Assembly (NCBI GenBank): GCA_900312665.1
Contig: ONZQ02000009.1
Coordinates: forward strand, 1,026,728-1,090,727
DNA length: 64,000 nucleotides
DNA from: Cephalotrichum gorgonifer
Lineage: Eukaryota; Ascomycota; Sordariomycetes; Microascales; Microascaceae
Reading direction: 5' to 3'
Of the stretch, positions 1-10,296 are shown piece by piece. The notes beneath the pieces were generated by a model. It was not told the DNA's origin, searched no databases, and saw nothing but the letters and a program-made list of their open reading frames with translations. The first letter of the stretch is position 1, and each line of letters starts with the position of its first letter. The translations under genes and the position numbers were made by a program.

Positions 1-143
1 AGAAGAGGGAGGCGAAGAGGGCAAGGGGGTGGGTCATGCCCGAGGACGCAGTGGGGAGGAAGGAGCTGGGGAAGAGGGGCGTCAGGTATTCCGCCTGCTA
101 AGTTATGAGGTTCGAAACTTGGAGGAGGGAACGGGATGAACAT
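1..143 (-). CDS. possible 5' part of a gene cut by the window edge
   Basis: On the minus strand two overlapping frames stay open to the window edge. One starts with ATG at 143. The other starts with ATG at 37 and is hydrophobic from the start (Leu/Ala/Phe-rich), like a signal peptide or membrane segment, and its frame stays open upstream to an AG that could be a splice acceptor near 100. Too little is present to name a family or to pick the frame. It may equally be non-coding. Confidence 0.15.
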   Translation of the reverse strand, partial: MFIPFPPPSFEPHNLAGGIPDAPLPQLLPPHCVLGHDPPPCPLRLPL

Positions 144-809
144 GTAAACAGGGGAGTATCGGGAGTCAAGGGAACGGTGTTACGGGACACGGGAATATAA
201 CGGAAAACGGGACCATGATGGGAACGAGAAATGCGACGGCGCGAGGAAAGGGTGAGAGGGGGCAGGCCCAACTCCCTCCTTTCTTTATCGTGGAATGTCC
301 TTTCTCGTCTCTCGACAAATTAATCTTATATTCGTAACGGGGTGAGCAAGAGGAATGTAATGGGATAGGGTGGTAAGGGGTGGTTCTTAGTCGAATTCAG
401 TGTAATTAACCATTTTTTTTTGAAACTTTCATACATATTCTTCATCTCTCTCTTCCTCCTTCTCTTCCCGTTTCTGACCATGGCTAGACGCGAAGGGCTA
501 TTCAACTCTCAATGCTCCCTAGCCATCTGTCCTGTCCATCTGTAGCTAAACTTGTGGTGTCTCCTGGGGTGTCTATGCGTAGCTGAAATCAGTGTGCTCT
601 TGATTTGTGCATGATGTCTGCCAGTTGGCATAACAATGCACCTACTTAACTGTTCATCCATCATGTTCATACAGCATGCCTGCTCTCATCAAGATCACTA
701 TCATGGGTGTACACAGCACGACTGCTCTCGGAGCACCATCACGGTATCACGGTTACGAAAATGATGCAAAAAGCTGGCGGAAGGACGACGTCTATATCAT
801 TATAATCAT
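144..809. other. intergenic, no gene seen
   Basis: This stretch lies downstream of OLA1. It contains a T-run near 412-420, a pyrimidine-rich tract near 440-470, and only short ORFs. No RNA gene was recognised. Confidence 0.6.
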
Positions 810-2372
810 CTAGCCCTTGGCGGCACCCGCCTTGATCAGCAGGATATCTCCATCCTCGACCACGTAGTCCTTGCCCTTGGTCATCACCTTGCCCTTCGCC
901 CTGACCTCGCTCTCATCGCCGAGCTCCTTCAGCACGCTGAAGTTGTAGACAATGGCCTGGATAAAGGTCTTCTCGAAGTCGCCGTGGATGACACCAGCAG
1001 CCTGTGGCGCCTTGGTCCCGTTCCGGATGGTCCACTGCCGGACCTCGTCGGTACCGGTGGTGAAGAAGCTCCCGAGGTTGAGGACCTTGCGCATCGTGAC
1101 GATGAGCTTGGGGATGACGGACTCCGCGCCGACTTCCTTCTGCTCCGCAAGCGACTCGGCCTCGGTCTCGAAGCCCGTGAGGCGCTCCTCGTACGAGACG
1201 GATATGGGGATGATAGGGTCGCCTCCGGCGTTCGCCTTGATCCACTCGGCGATCTTGGGAAGGTGCTTGTTCTTCTTGCGGACGAAGTCGCGCTCAGAAA
1301 GGTTGACGAGGTAGACGACAGGTTTGGCAGTCAGCAGAAGGAGGGAGTTAATTAGCTCGACCTAGGAACTTGCTGTTAGCGCCGGCTGCTTGACAATGAA
1401 TGATATCAAACAAAGCGACAGATGTTGAAAACGGAATAAATCAGAGTATGGTTTTATCACAGGAAGCCAATGCGTTAAAAAGGCATTCGAAGAGCTGGGA
1501 TTAGATTCGGGTCTCTCGACCCTTTGTCATCATTTGGGAAGTCCGTTGTTGGTGCAGAAGGAGAAAAGGAACCAAAAAATAAAGTTGCAGAGTCTGCAGT
1601 ACGTACCTCCTTGGGACCCCAGACGCCCTTTCGGACGTCGTTGCCGTCCTTCAGCCAGGCTAGTACCTTCTCAATAGTAGCCTGCTCCTGCATCGCCGTC
1701 TTCTGCGCAAGACTCTGGCCGCCGACCCGAGTCTTCTTCTTCTGGGCCTCGAGCGACTTTTCGACGAACTCGATATCCTTCAGTCGGAGCTCCTCCGAGA
1801 TAATGTCCAGGTCGCGAGTGGGGTTGACGTCACCCTCAACGTGGATGATCTCGGCGTCGTCGAAGCATCGCACGACCTGGAAGATGGCATCGACAGCGCG
1901 GATGTGCGACAAGAAGGCGTTGCCGAGACCCGCACCAGTAGACGCACCACGGGTCAGACCAGCAATGTCATAGACAGTGAGGTTGGCTGGGACCCTAGAC
2001 TTGGGCTTGTACTTCTCGCAGAGCCAGTCATAGCGATCATCGGGTACGATGACGCGAGCCTCCTCGGGTTCGATGGTGGCATAGGGGAAGTTCTGCAGCG
2101 GCCATTAGCGGCTGTGTGGTCGAGGAGCGGGTGGACCGCCGAGAGGGGGGGAGTAGACTCACGGCCGGGTTACCTAGGTTGGACTTGGTAATGGCCTGGA
2201 AGAGTGTTGACTTTCCGACGTTGGCGAGGCCGACCTAAGCATTGGGTGTTGTGAGCTTGGGGATCCAGGCCACCGGCGAGGTAGCGGCGGCACGCACGAT
2301 TCCACTCTTCAAGTTGTTTCCGGGCCTGCCCAGGAGGATCTTCTCTTCGACGGCGGCCTTCTTGGGAGCCAT
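810..2372 (-). CDS. OLA1: Obg-like ATPase 1 (YchF family P-loop protein)
   Basis: OLA1/YchF proteins bind and hydrolyse ATP in preference to GTP, are cytosolic, and associate with ribosomes and stress responses. Four exons are read: 2298-2372, 2163-2234, 1607-2092 and 810-1361, with introns 2235-2297, 2093-2162 and 1362-1606. Together they encode 394 residues, the normal eukaryotic OLA1 length. The start MAPKKA is followed by the Walker A motif GLANVGKST, which is assembled across the first splice. Further on are a DIAGL-type G3 motif, the YchF-type NLSE segment in place of a canonical NKxD, and a C-terminal TGS domain (WTIRNGTKAPQAAG, then KDYVVEDGDI). The last intron, 245 bp, is long for this window. 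Identification is secure by family signature over the whole length; only the exact ends of the long intron are inferred. Confidence 0.95.
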
Positions 2373-3744
2373 TCTGCCTCCTCTTTTCGCGTAGCCACGA
2401 GATGTAATGTAGACAACGGTGGTATGCCTGATGGAGGAGGATGTCCTAGGGACAAAGGCAGACCAAGCTGCACGAGGGGTAAAAGGGATGGTGAAAGAAG
2501 TGAAGGAAGAGAAGAAGGGTTGGGTGGCCGTGTTGGCTTGTCTAGGCTGGAAAGGCCAGCCTCAGACACCTGGAGGAGGAGGAGATATTATTTCTCAAGG
2601 ATATTTCTATCCTTGGCCGAGAGGCGGGAGAAGTTCTCGTGGGAAGGAAGAAGAAGTCAGAGATTTTTATGTTTGAGCTTGGGGTTTTTGAATGGGACAA
2701 GGTTGGGAAATTGGTCTTGGGCTTTTGCATCGCAATTTTTATTCACGTGACGATGACCCCGCCTCTGGCCAGGGCGAGCTCCGACCTTGGAATGACGAGG
2801 GAGGACGAGCATGAGGACATGGAGCTGGTAGCCACTCCACCCCGCCCGCTCCTGGCTCGACGCTAACATCACAGTGATAACCCGTGTGCACCTGTCCAGA
2901 TTGCCATTTTTGGGGGGCAAAGGGGTGCTAATTCCAGAACCCTAAGTCAGCCTCGATTCTGGTACCAAAGTACACTGTATTCGCCCACCTCAAACTGGTA
3001 CAAGTCCAGAGACCAGGAAACAGATGTTAAGAGCATCAAAAGACTAACAAGTGGGGGCTCGGTTTCGAAACGCTGTGCGTCAAGGTATGGTCGCAGGCCT
3101 AGCGCAATCGCCATTTGCTGCGCGGGGCACGGGGCGGTACCTAGCGACCTAGTTCCGATGTAGGTTTGGGTGTGTGTTAAGGTTCAACTGAGAGGGCTGA
3201 GGGCGGCATGTTGGGCGTGGGGCAGCGAGGCGGGGCGGGCGCCAGCAGACATACAGACAACAGTTCACTGCACACAGCCAAGGGGTCACCGGTTCTCGAC
3301 GGCATTCGGGCGGGTGTTATAATGCATAATTGACTTTCAGTGTGTCAATAGAGTAAAAGTCCTCTATATACACTTACGCAGACATGCAACATATCGACAG
3401 TAGAGCGCATTAAATTCGAGATATTAATAAAAAGGGACTGCAGAGACAGCAGCAGGGTGAATGAGCATGAGATAAGAAGGATCAAAGCAGAACCTGGTAG
3501 CAGATGCCCCCATTTGCGAATATAAACCCGATTAGCCTTCCTACCTAAGTCTGGCTCTAAAGGTCAGTCCGATAGAGCACCACAATTAGCCTCGGATATG
3601 GCTTCGTGGGGGAAAATCTTGAGATAGCAAACGGCTCCATCTAGTTCTTCGATACCCTGAAAAAGTGCTCCCTGTTGGGTAACCCTAGCTCAAAGAGACA
3701 TTGAACGCCTCCACTAACGTCCGCCACGTACGCCACGGCGCGGC
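2373..3744. other. intergenic, upstream of OLA1
   Basis: This is the OLA1 upstream region. ORFs here are short and lack recognisable motifs. Part is AT-rich around 3310-3480. No RNA gene or mobile element was seen. Confidence 0.55.
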
Positions 3745-4095
3745 TCAACCGCGGAGAACGAGTAGTGTGTGCAGTCCTCGCCGCTGATCTCCAGGCGCAG
3801 TCTCTTGCTCGGGGACAGGAACCCACGCGGGATCGTGCACAAACCCGTGTGACTCGGCCCTAAGGAAGTGTAGGACGAGTCCCGCTTCCGCAGTTGGTCC
3901 TTCCTCGTCGTCAAGGACAGGCAACATGCGCGGTTCAGGCACAGGCTCGTATGACTTGGTCCTGAATCGGATGCATAGGACGAGGCCGTCTTTCCGCACT
4001 TGGTCCTTCCTCCTCGTTAAGGGCTCGGACGAGGGTGTATTAGCACATCCGGACGACAGTGTCTGGCCTGGTCCCATCAGCTCTCTTGGCGCCAC
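3745..4095 (-). CDS. hypothetical ORF built on a degenerate 34-35 residue repeat
   Basis: The minus-strand ORF has 116 codons. The first in-frame ATG is near its 5' end (MAPRELMG). It contains two clear copies and perhaps a third partial copy of a 34-35 residue unit with the pattern GLVL-x(3)-R-x-[KE]-S-[YH]-x(2)-V-x(2)-P-x(3)-PV. The same repeat is visible in the DNA as about 102-106 bp units. No known family was recognised. It lies about 40 bp downstream of the Gfd2-like gene on the same strand and could be a decayed exon, a lineage-specific small protein, or simply an open frame through a non-coding tandem duplication. The existence of a protein is not established. Confidence 0.25.
   Translation of the reverse strand: MAPRELMGPGQTLSSGCANTPSSEPLTRRKDQVRKDGLVLCIRFRTKSYEPVPEPRMLPVLDDEEGPTAEAGLVLHFLRAESHGFVHDPAWVPVPEQETAPGDQRRGLHTLLVLRG
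3814..4021. repeat. imperfect tandem repeat, two units of about 102-106 bp
   Basis: Unit A is 3814-3915 and unit B 3916-4021. Both begin GACAGG and share GTRTGACT, TAGGACGAG and TTGGTCCTTCCTC in the same order, with a few small indels and roughly 70 percent identity by eye. A weaker third copy may precede unit A (CGCAGT...CTCGGGGACAGG). Confidence 0.75.
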
Positions 4096-4136
4096 GTTGT
4101 GTTTCGAGAGGGTCTAGGTGGTGCCTGAGAGGAGAG

Positions 4137-5132
4137 TCACCCTCCCGAATTATTCGGCTCCTCAGTATCCGACTCCTCCGCGACATCCTCCCTACCCTCG
4201 CGCTCTAATCTTCTCCGTTCCTTTCTGGCCGCCCGCCTCTGCTTCCTCCTCGCTGCCGAGGCCGCCTTTACCTCCTTTGCCGCCAGTCTAGCCGGAGCAA
4301 GAGCGGCTTGGATCTCCCCTCGTGTCGAAGGCCGCGGAGCTTGGGAAATGCCCTCAAGCAGTCGCAAGAGGGCGTCGTCAGCAGTAGCACCCGGTTGACT
4401 CATCTCGGCGTCCTTAACAGCAAGCATGAGAAGTGCCTGTAGGCAGAACCGGGCATCGTTTCCGGAAGCGTGAAGCAAAGCGTAGGGGATTTCGAGGACA
4501 TCGAGGAGTTTCTCGAGGCCGTAGCGGTACCATAGTTGGAGGGGATATTGGGCTGCCTTGTTCGTGTCGATGATGTATAGGGGTCGAAGGTCGATATTGA
4601 GGTGCCGGAGCATCTTGAGGTCAGAGTTGGCGCCGTGAAACACGAGAATGATGTCCCTACCCTCGACGAGATGCTCAAGCTCGGACTTCAGCTCAGATAT
4701 GCTCGCTGCTGACTTGGACTGTCCAAATAGGAAGTTATTGCGTGCCCGCCGACAGTACCCCGAAGACCCGATGGTCAACTGGTACGAGTCCATCGCTGTC
4801 GCAAGCTCGCCCTCACATGAGGAAGAAACGAGCAATTCATGGAGGCGTCGGGTGTCGAGAATTGAGATACCAACGTGGAGTTGCTGGTCCGGAATGAGTT
4901 CGCCGTATCCTTGAAACGTATCGACGTCAAGACCGACGAGGAGCACGTCCCGCATGGACGAACCCGGCAGGTTGGTGCCGAGTTCCGGGACATTAAGACG
5001 CAGCGAAGCTTCCGTGGAGCGTCCGTATCCTAAAAGCTGGCGGAGGGCGACTGTCTCCTCTCTTATGATACCCGTGTGCGATGGTGTCTGGGCGATTATC
5101 CGTCGTGATTTTGGGTTCGCTGGTCGATTCAT
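4137..5132 (-). CDS. Gfd2/YDR514C-like protein with RNase H-fold 3'-5' exonuclease-like domain
   Basis: This is an intronless 331-residue protein. The core resembles the Gfd2/YDR514C C-terminal domain, a DEDDh-type exonuclease fold. It has GLDVDTF near residue 68 (DxD where DxE is usual), a middle FHGANSDLKML segment with the second Asp, IDTNKAAQ, and a late HASGNDARFCLQALL segment carrying the His and last Asp. The C-terminal 70 residues are Ala/Arg/Glu-rich and probably disordered or coiled. In yeast, Gfd2 is linked to mRNA export genetics, while catalytic activity of this branch is largely unproven. The DxD substitution at the first metal ligand deserves caution before calling it an active nuclease. 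Confidence 0.8.
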   Translation of the reverse strand: MNRPANPKSRRIIAQTPSHTGIIREETVALRQLLGYGRSTEASLRLNVPELGTNLPGSSMRDVLLVGLDVDTFQGYGELIPDQQLHVGISILDTRRLHELLVSSSCEGELATAMDSYQLTIGSSGYCRRARNNFLFGQSKSAASISELKSELEHLVEGRDIILVFHGANSDLKMLRHLNIDLRPLYIIDTNKAAQYPLQLWYRYGLEKLLDVLEIPYALLHASGNDARFCLQALLMLAVKDAEMSQPGATADDALLRLLEGISQAPRPSTRGEIQAALAPARLAAKEVKAASAARRKQRRAARKERRRLEREGREDVAEESDTEEPNNSGG

Positions 5133-6101
5133 GCCCGTGACAGGCAGGCATCATCAATTTTTTTTCCTAGGCAAGGCTCCTCGTACGGCGCCCGTGTTTG
5201 AAACCGTTGAAAGCGGGCTACAAGGGAGACATGCAGGTGTTCAGAGGCCGGAATTCGGTCTTCAATAACGCCCACCTCTCACCAAGAGGAAGACTTTCAC
5301 GTCCTTCAACTTACGTAGTAGCACTTGAACGGTATAGGAAGAGTCAGTAAGTTGTCAATGTTAGATTGGGAGGCGCTGAGATTGACGCGTCTCCTCTATC
5401 TGTAGATTTAAGGGTAACTGCTCGTGCTCGAACTGGTTCATGGGCTTATGCAATCTGGCTTTGGAGGGACTCGCGGAAATACGATTGAAGAGTAAACTGC
5501 ATTAAGAGCAGCATTCCAATAAACACCAAGACACCCTCATTGAACTTGTAACTTTATTCCTCGGCCAAGTATCAGCGGCTGATCTGGTTCCCGTCTCATG
5601 AGATCAGGCAGGAACTTGTACTCTTTTCAAGTCACCCAAGTCCCGCTGCGTGCAGCTGGTCTGCCCAAATGAACAAGTGTAACCACCTGCCCTATGCGGG
5701 GTAGGGACAAGGTAGCTACATTCCTGATGCGGCGAAAAGTGGCTGACATCGATAAGCTCGGGCGAATGCGAAGATGGCGAAACACCAACGTGACGCATAC
5801 GCATCCTTGTTTTCTTTTCTCCCCAAGGCTTTGTTTGTTCCTGAATAAGCCATTCCGTCTTCCTTATTTCCCCCATCTCCATATATAATCCCGATCGCCC
5901 GGCGAAAGAGCCAACTCCTCTGCCCGTATTGTCTCCACCACCCAAGACACCACCCCCGCCGGTCGCCTGCCGTAGCCCGGAAGCTTTACGCCCCAATAAC
6001 CCGGGAGCCCCGGTTCCTTGCAACCTTATATCACGCTATTCTGTATCACCACCATCCGAGTGGATCTTCCTCTTCGATCCGCATAAGACCCAACCGCCAA
6101 A
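5133..6101. other. intergenic, divergent promoters
   Basis: This is the shared upstream region of the Gfd2-like gene (-) and the PPPDE gene (+). A CT-rich 5' leader precedes the PPPDE start, and a CT/A-rich patch lies at 5800-5890. The 139-codon antisense ORF here has no family features. Confidence 0.55.
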
Positions 6102-6818
6102 ATGCCTCGTGCCTCTACCCAGTCAACAAGATCTACTCGATCGACGAGATCGAGCCATCGATCGACTTTGTCCCTATCGAGGACAGAAGTCAAGATCAAC
6201 GTCTACGACCTCCTTCCAGTCCGTCCACCCAGTCTTATCCCAAGACCTATCCCCATACCCTTTCTCGCACCCTCGGCGACATGCTAACTCGTAGTGCACA
6301 TACAGCCTGGGAAACTCGCCTCCGCCCTCTGGTTCGTGGGCTCGTCACTCCTACACTCCGGCGTCGTCATAAACGGCAGAGAATACGCCTACGGCGGCCA
6401 CGCGAGGCCTGGCCTCTCGGGGGTATACTGGACCAAGCCGGGCCAGGTGCCCCCCGGGGCCCTCTTCCAGTGCGAGATCATCCACGGATTCACCTTCGCC
6501 ACCGAAGCCGAAATCGAAGCGACAATCCGGGACGTCTCCGCCGAGTTCCTCGGCCCCTCGTATAACCTCCTGACGCTGAACTGCAACCACTTCACATCTC
6601 ACCTCGTCGAGAGGCTCACGGGCCGGCCGGGCCCGAATTGGCTGAATAGGGCTGCTAGGATCGGGGTGGCCCTGCCGTGTGTCGTGCCGAGGGAGTGGGT
6701 GCAGCCGCCGCCCGCGGAGATTGCGGATGGGGAGCTTCTCGATGAGGATGAGGAACAGGACGACGAATCGTCACATATGTTGGCGACGAAGCCACAGCAG
6801 AACTCCATATCTAGGTGA
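6102..6818 (+). CDS. PPPDE (DeSI-type) putative desumoylating/deubiquitinating isopeptidase
   Basis: Exons 6102-6222 and 6295-6818 (intron 6223-6294, with a branch-like GCTAAC and a TAG acceptor) encode 214 residues. After a Ser/Thr/Arg-rich N-terminus comes a PPPDE fold: VKINVYDLLP, then SSLLHSGVVINGREYAYGG with the catalytic His at about residue 61, and LNCNHFTSHL with the catalytic Cys at about residue 137. The thiol peptidase pair His-Cys is therefore intact. Family members remove SUMO or ubiquitin from cytosolic or nuclear proteins. The acidic C-terminal tail is probably disordered. The donor (GTCCAC) is weak, but it is the only choice that restores frame and the conserved core. Confidence 0.9.
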
Positions 6819-7519
6819 GGTGATGGGAGGGACGTGGGGGCGGGGGGGTAGGGGGGGGGGGGGTCGTTGTCGGCCCTCGATGGGGGCAGTGGAAATGTAC
6901 GCGTATACACATATGGACCTGGTCATGTATGGTTTTGGCGTTTGGTTTTTGGCGTTGGGGCTACTATACGTGTGCCTACCTTGTGAGGGCACTTCCTATT
7001 CACACTTAAGATACCACAGCTAGTTCGGAATTGCAATTGCTTCTTTCCCATGACGAGGGTTAGACAAAGGGGGGTCAAACCTCTTCTCATTAGTGATAAC
7101 TGGAGAGGAAAGGGCCACAGAGGAGCTCTGTGATATAGTCGTCCGTGAGCAGACGAGGTAGTACCCGCCCGAGTGACGTGAAATGAGAACTCCTTGGATG
7201 GGAGGACGACGAGGCGAGCACCGCGTAAATGCAAGCCAGGCCCGACGCATAAGGCCCGCAGCTAGTTGTGGAGAACAAGTGTCGGCATAACCTTTTGGAG
7301 ACAGGAGGTACTAGAAACACAAGAAACGGAGTGCGACTTTCAAGGTAGGTGGCACTGCGGGGAAATGAAGAAGGGGTGTAGCCCAAAGACAGTTGGCTAT
7401 GCATCAGTGTTTACGGATGGTTCTAGTATCCTGGGACAGATTCCCGTTGTATGTAATTGTACATTGTATTGTAATATAGTACAGTGACGACCCTCACAAA
7501 GCCACGCCCAGCTTGTAGT
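6819..7519. other. intergenic between convergent genes, with G-runs
   Basis: This is the 3' region of the PPPDE and uS11m genes. Immediately downstream of the PPPDE stop is a G-rich stretch (about 6836-6863) with runs of up to 13 G. It could form a quadruplex or be an assembly-prone homopolymer. No gene was seen. Confidence 0.55.
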
Positions 7520-8239
7520 CTAGATACGCCTCGGGTTCTTGCTCTTCGTTCCTCCGAACTTGATCCTCGTGGCATCCGCAACCCTCACAATCTTATCCTT
7601 CAGCCTCGCCCCCTCAGTCCCCAGCAGCACCTTGCTCGCGGCCTCTCTCCCCGCGCCGAATCCCCTCATCTGGACCTCCATCCTCTTGATCTTCGTATCC
7701 CACCCGGCGTCGTACAGCCTCTCGAGCACGTACACGGTGAGCTGGTACGCGGCGTCGTACTGCTTCCGCCTGGCCTTCCTGAACCCAATGTTCCCGCACG
7801 ACAGGGAGATGATGGCGTCCCGGTTCGGCTTGGTGACGGTGACGTGCGTGTTGTGCTTGTGCGCGAAGACGTGGAAGTGGTATGGCTCCTCCTCCTCCTC
7901 ACCGCCGCGGCGGGTGAGCTCGTTCGTCAGCGACGCGAGCGAGGTCTCCTCCTCCCCGGCCGGCGGGGCGGGGCCGAGAACCCTGGAGAGGTTGGCCATG
8001 GCGAACGCGCCGGGCCTCTGCTCCCTCCGCTGGGGGGCGCCGATCCCGCTGTTGTCGGAGCCGGAGGGGCGGCCGAAGAGGCTCGATGCCAGGTTTTTCT
8101 TGTCGTCCGAGTTGGTCGTCGTCGTCGTGGAGATGGGGCGGACGAGACGGCTGGGGGCCGCTTTAGAGGGTATCGCGGATTCCAGGGCACTTCGGATGGC
8201 CCGGGGCGCCAGGAGGCGCCGCGTGAATGTCGTGCTCAT
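7520..8239 (-). CDS. MRPS18: mitochondrial small ribosomal subunit protein uS11m
   Basis: This intronless ORF encodes 239 residues. The N-terminus is rich in Arg, Ser, Thr and Ala with no acidic residues, as in a mitochondrial presequence. The C-terminal 130 residues carry the bacterial S11 core: NNTHVTVT-type segment (HNTHVTVTKP), SCGNIGFRKARR, AAYQL, and the VQMRGFGAGREAASKVLL loop that lies near the decoding site of the small subunit. In yeast this protein is Mrps18. It is divergently transcribed from TIM44, another mitochondrial biogenesis gene, across 385 bp. The fungal extension between presequence and core is low-complexity Glu-rich. Confidence 0.95.
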   Translation of the reverse strand: MSTTFTRRLLAPRAIRSALESAIPSKAAPSRLVRPISTTTTTNSDDKKNLASSLFGRPSGSDNSGIGAPQRREQRPGAFAMANLSRVLGPAPPAGEEETSLASLTNELTRRGGEEEEEPYHFHVFAHKHNTHVTVTKPNRDAIISLSCGNIGFRKARRKQYDAAYQLTVYVLERLYDAGWDTKIKRMEVQMRGFGAGREAASKVLLGTEGARLKDKIVRVADATRIKFGGTKSKNPRRI

Positions 8240-8624
8240 GGCTCAATGTGGTGGCGATGGCATCTGGCTTGGTAGAGGTATCAAATCAAATTTTAAGGTC
8301 AATCGCGCGAACTTGGCTTGAGCGTAGTTTGGTTAGCCAGTTACTTTGGTTGTCAGCTCTGGTAGTGTTCGGCTAATATTCGGGAGGTCGGATGTCGCCC
8401 CCGGCCAGCTGGTCCCAGAAATTTTTTTTCCCGTGTCGGCGCCGACACACGGGGGAAGGCGAAAGAAAGCATGAGAGGAATCTCGCCAAGGAAATAACCC
8501 GAGCCCCGTGAAATTCTGCGCTCGCGCTCTCCATCATCCGAACCTCACTTCTCTTCTTTTTTTTACTCTTCCATCCCCTGTTTCCACACTCCGTTTGGGA
8601 AACTTCTTAACAGGATCATTAGTT
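8240..8624. promoter_or_regulatory. bidirectional promoter of uS11m and TIM44
   Basis: This 385 bp separates the two divergent start codons. It contains an 8-T tract at about 8422 and, just beyond it, a GC-rich palindrome at 8434-8447. A pyrimidine-rich 5' leader precedes TIM44. Sharing one short region suggests joint control of two mitochondrial genes, which is inference. Confidence 0.6.
8434..8447. promoter_or_regulatory. 14-bp perfect palindrome, candidate factor site
   Basis: TGTCGGCGCCGACA is a perfect dyad, and the flanks (CCCG... and ...CACGGG) extend the symmetry with a 2-base offset. It sits between two divergent mitochondrial genes. A CGG-half-site dyad would suit a dimeric zinc-cluster factor. 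The binder is unknown. Confidence 0.4.
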
Positions 8625-10296
8625 ATGAGCGCTCTAGCATATCGCAGCGGCCATGGCGCCCGGATGGCGGTATCGAACTCGACATGCCGGGTAACGCAAT
8701 CCCTTGGCCGGGCCCCGGCCTACCGGAGGATATCACAGCTCTCGACGTCGACGAGGATAGCTCTCCAGGATCGACCTAATAACCAAGAACACGTCCTATC
8801 TCGCCTACGATCTCCCTTCACCCCCGAATCCGTGTACCTCGCCTCCCGAGCTTCCCTCCAAACCCGCCAGTTCCACGCGACGCCACTCCAGTCCCAATCT
8901 GGCGACAAGAAGGACTCGACCTCCAAGACGGAAGAGACCACGGCCGAGCAAAAGGACAAGGAAGAGAGCGGTGACAAGGAGAAGAAGGAAGACTCCAAGT
9001 CTGACGGCGAGAAGGAGGAGGGCAAGTCCAAGAAGGAGGAGGAGCATGTACCGCCCCCTCCCCATGGAGACAAGACCCCCTGGGAGGTCTTCAGGGATAC
9101 GTTCAAGAGCGAGATGGATTCGTCGAAGGAGTGGAATGAGTCCACCAAGGCGCTCACCTCGTCGGCCAACCAGTTCGCTGAGAGCGAGTCTGTAAGGAAG
9201 GCGCGCGAGGCGTACGGCAAGACGTCCGGCGCCGTGTCCTCGGCCACGGCCAAGGTCATGAAGGGCACCGGCGGCGCCATCGCTAAGGGCGCGACGTGGA
9301 CCTGGGAGACCCCGGTCGTGAAGGGGGTGAGGTCCGCAGCGAACGTCACCGGCGAGGTCCTGGACAAGGCCACCAAGCCTATTCGCGACACGACGGCGTA
9401 TAAGAACGTGAAGGATGTCATCGATGACGGTGCCAGTTCCCGGTACGGCGGGTGGGTCGAGAAGGAGGAGAGGAGGAAGAGGAGGGAGGCGAGAGAAGGG
9501 GCGGCGGGGCCGAAGGAGGTTCCTCAGGAGGATCCTAAGTAAGTACAAACTCCCAACCCTGTGGAAGATTTTCTACTGGCGTCTGGAAGCAAGCTCAGCG
9601 TACTGACCCTTTTTGTAAAGCGCCGGCACCAACGTCACACTGCACAAGGACGCGGCCTGGAAGGAGGCGTGGAGGGACTTCCGGGACACCAGCTCGGTGG
9701 TGCAGAAGCTATTCAACGCCAGGACCATCTACCAGGAGTCGGAGAACCCGCTGATCTCGACGGCGCGGAGCATCACGGACACGGTCGGAGGCTGGTTCGC
9801 GGAGAACGAGACGGCCCAGGTGATCAAGGCGTTCCGCGAGATGGACCCTTCGTTCCAGGTCGAGCCGTTCCTGCAGGAGCTGCGGGAGTACATCCTCCCC
9901 GAGGTGCTGGACGCCTACGTCAAGGGCGACGTCGAGACGCTCAAGCTCTGGCTCTCGGCGGCGCAGTACTCGGTGTACGAGGCGCTCACGAAGCAGTACC
10001 TTACCATGGGCATGAAGTCGGACGGCAGGATACTGGACATCCGGAACGTCGACATCCTCAAGGCTAAGATGCTCGACCCCGGTGACGTGCCCGTGTTCAT
10101 TATCACGTGCAGGACGCAGGAGGTGCACGTGTACCGGAACGCGAAGACGAACGAGCTTGCGGCGGGTATGGAGGACAAGGTGCAGCTGGTCACGTATGCC
10201 ATCGGTCTGACGAGGACGCCCGAGGACGTGAACAACCCCGAGACGAGGGGGTGGAGGCTCATCGAGGTCCAGAAGAGCGCGCGCGACTGGACCTAA
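8625..10296 (+). CDS. TIM44: mitochondrial import motor subunit Tim44
   Basis: Tim44 is a peripheral inner-membrane protein on the matrix side. It tethers mtHsp70 to the TIM23 channel and is essential for presequence import. Exons 8625-9538 and 9621-10296 (intron 9539-9620, donor GTAAGT) encode 529 residues. The Met at 8625 is chosen because it opens an Arg/Ser-rich, acid-free presequence; an in-frame CTG/ATG-less extension upstream lies in leader-like sequence. Residues about 90-140 are a highly charged Lys/Glu/Asp stretch. The region TPWEVFRDTFKSEM and the following helices correspond to the Hsp70/Tim14-16 interacting part. The second exon is the conserved Tim44 domain (DPSFQVEPFLQELREYILPEV, and further WRLIEVQ). 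Confidence 0.95.

Noticed and set aside
5604..6023. 139-codon minus ORF upstream of the PPPDE gene
   Set aside because: Gly/Arg-rich composition, no motif, and it lies in the divergent promoter region.
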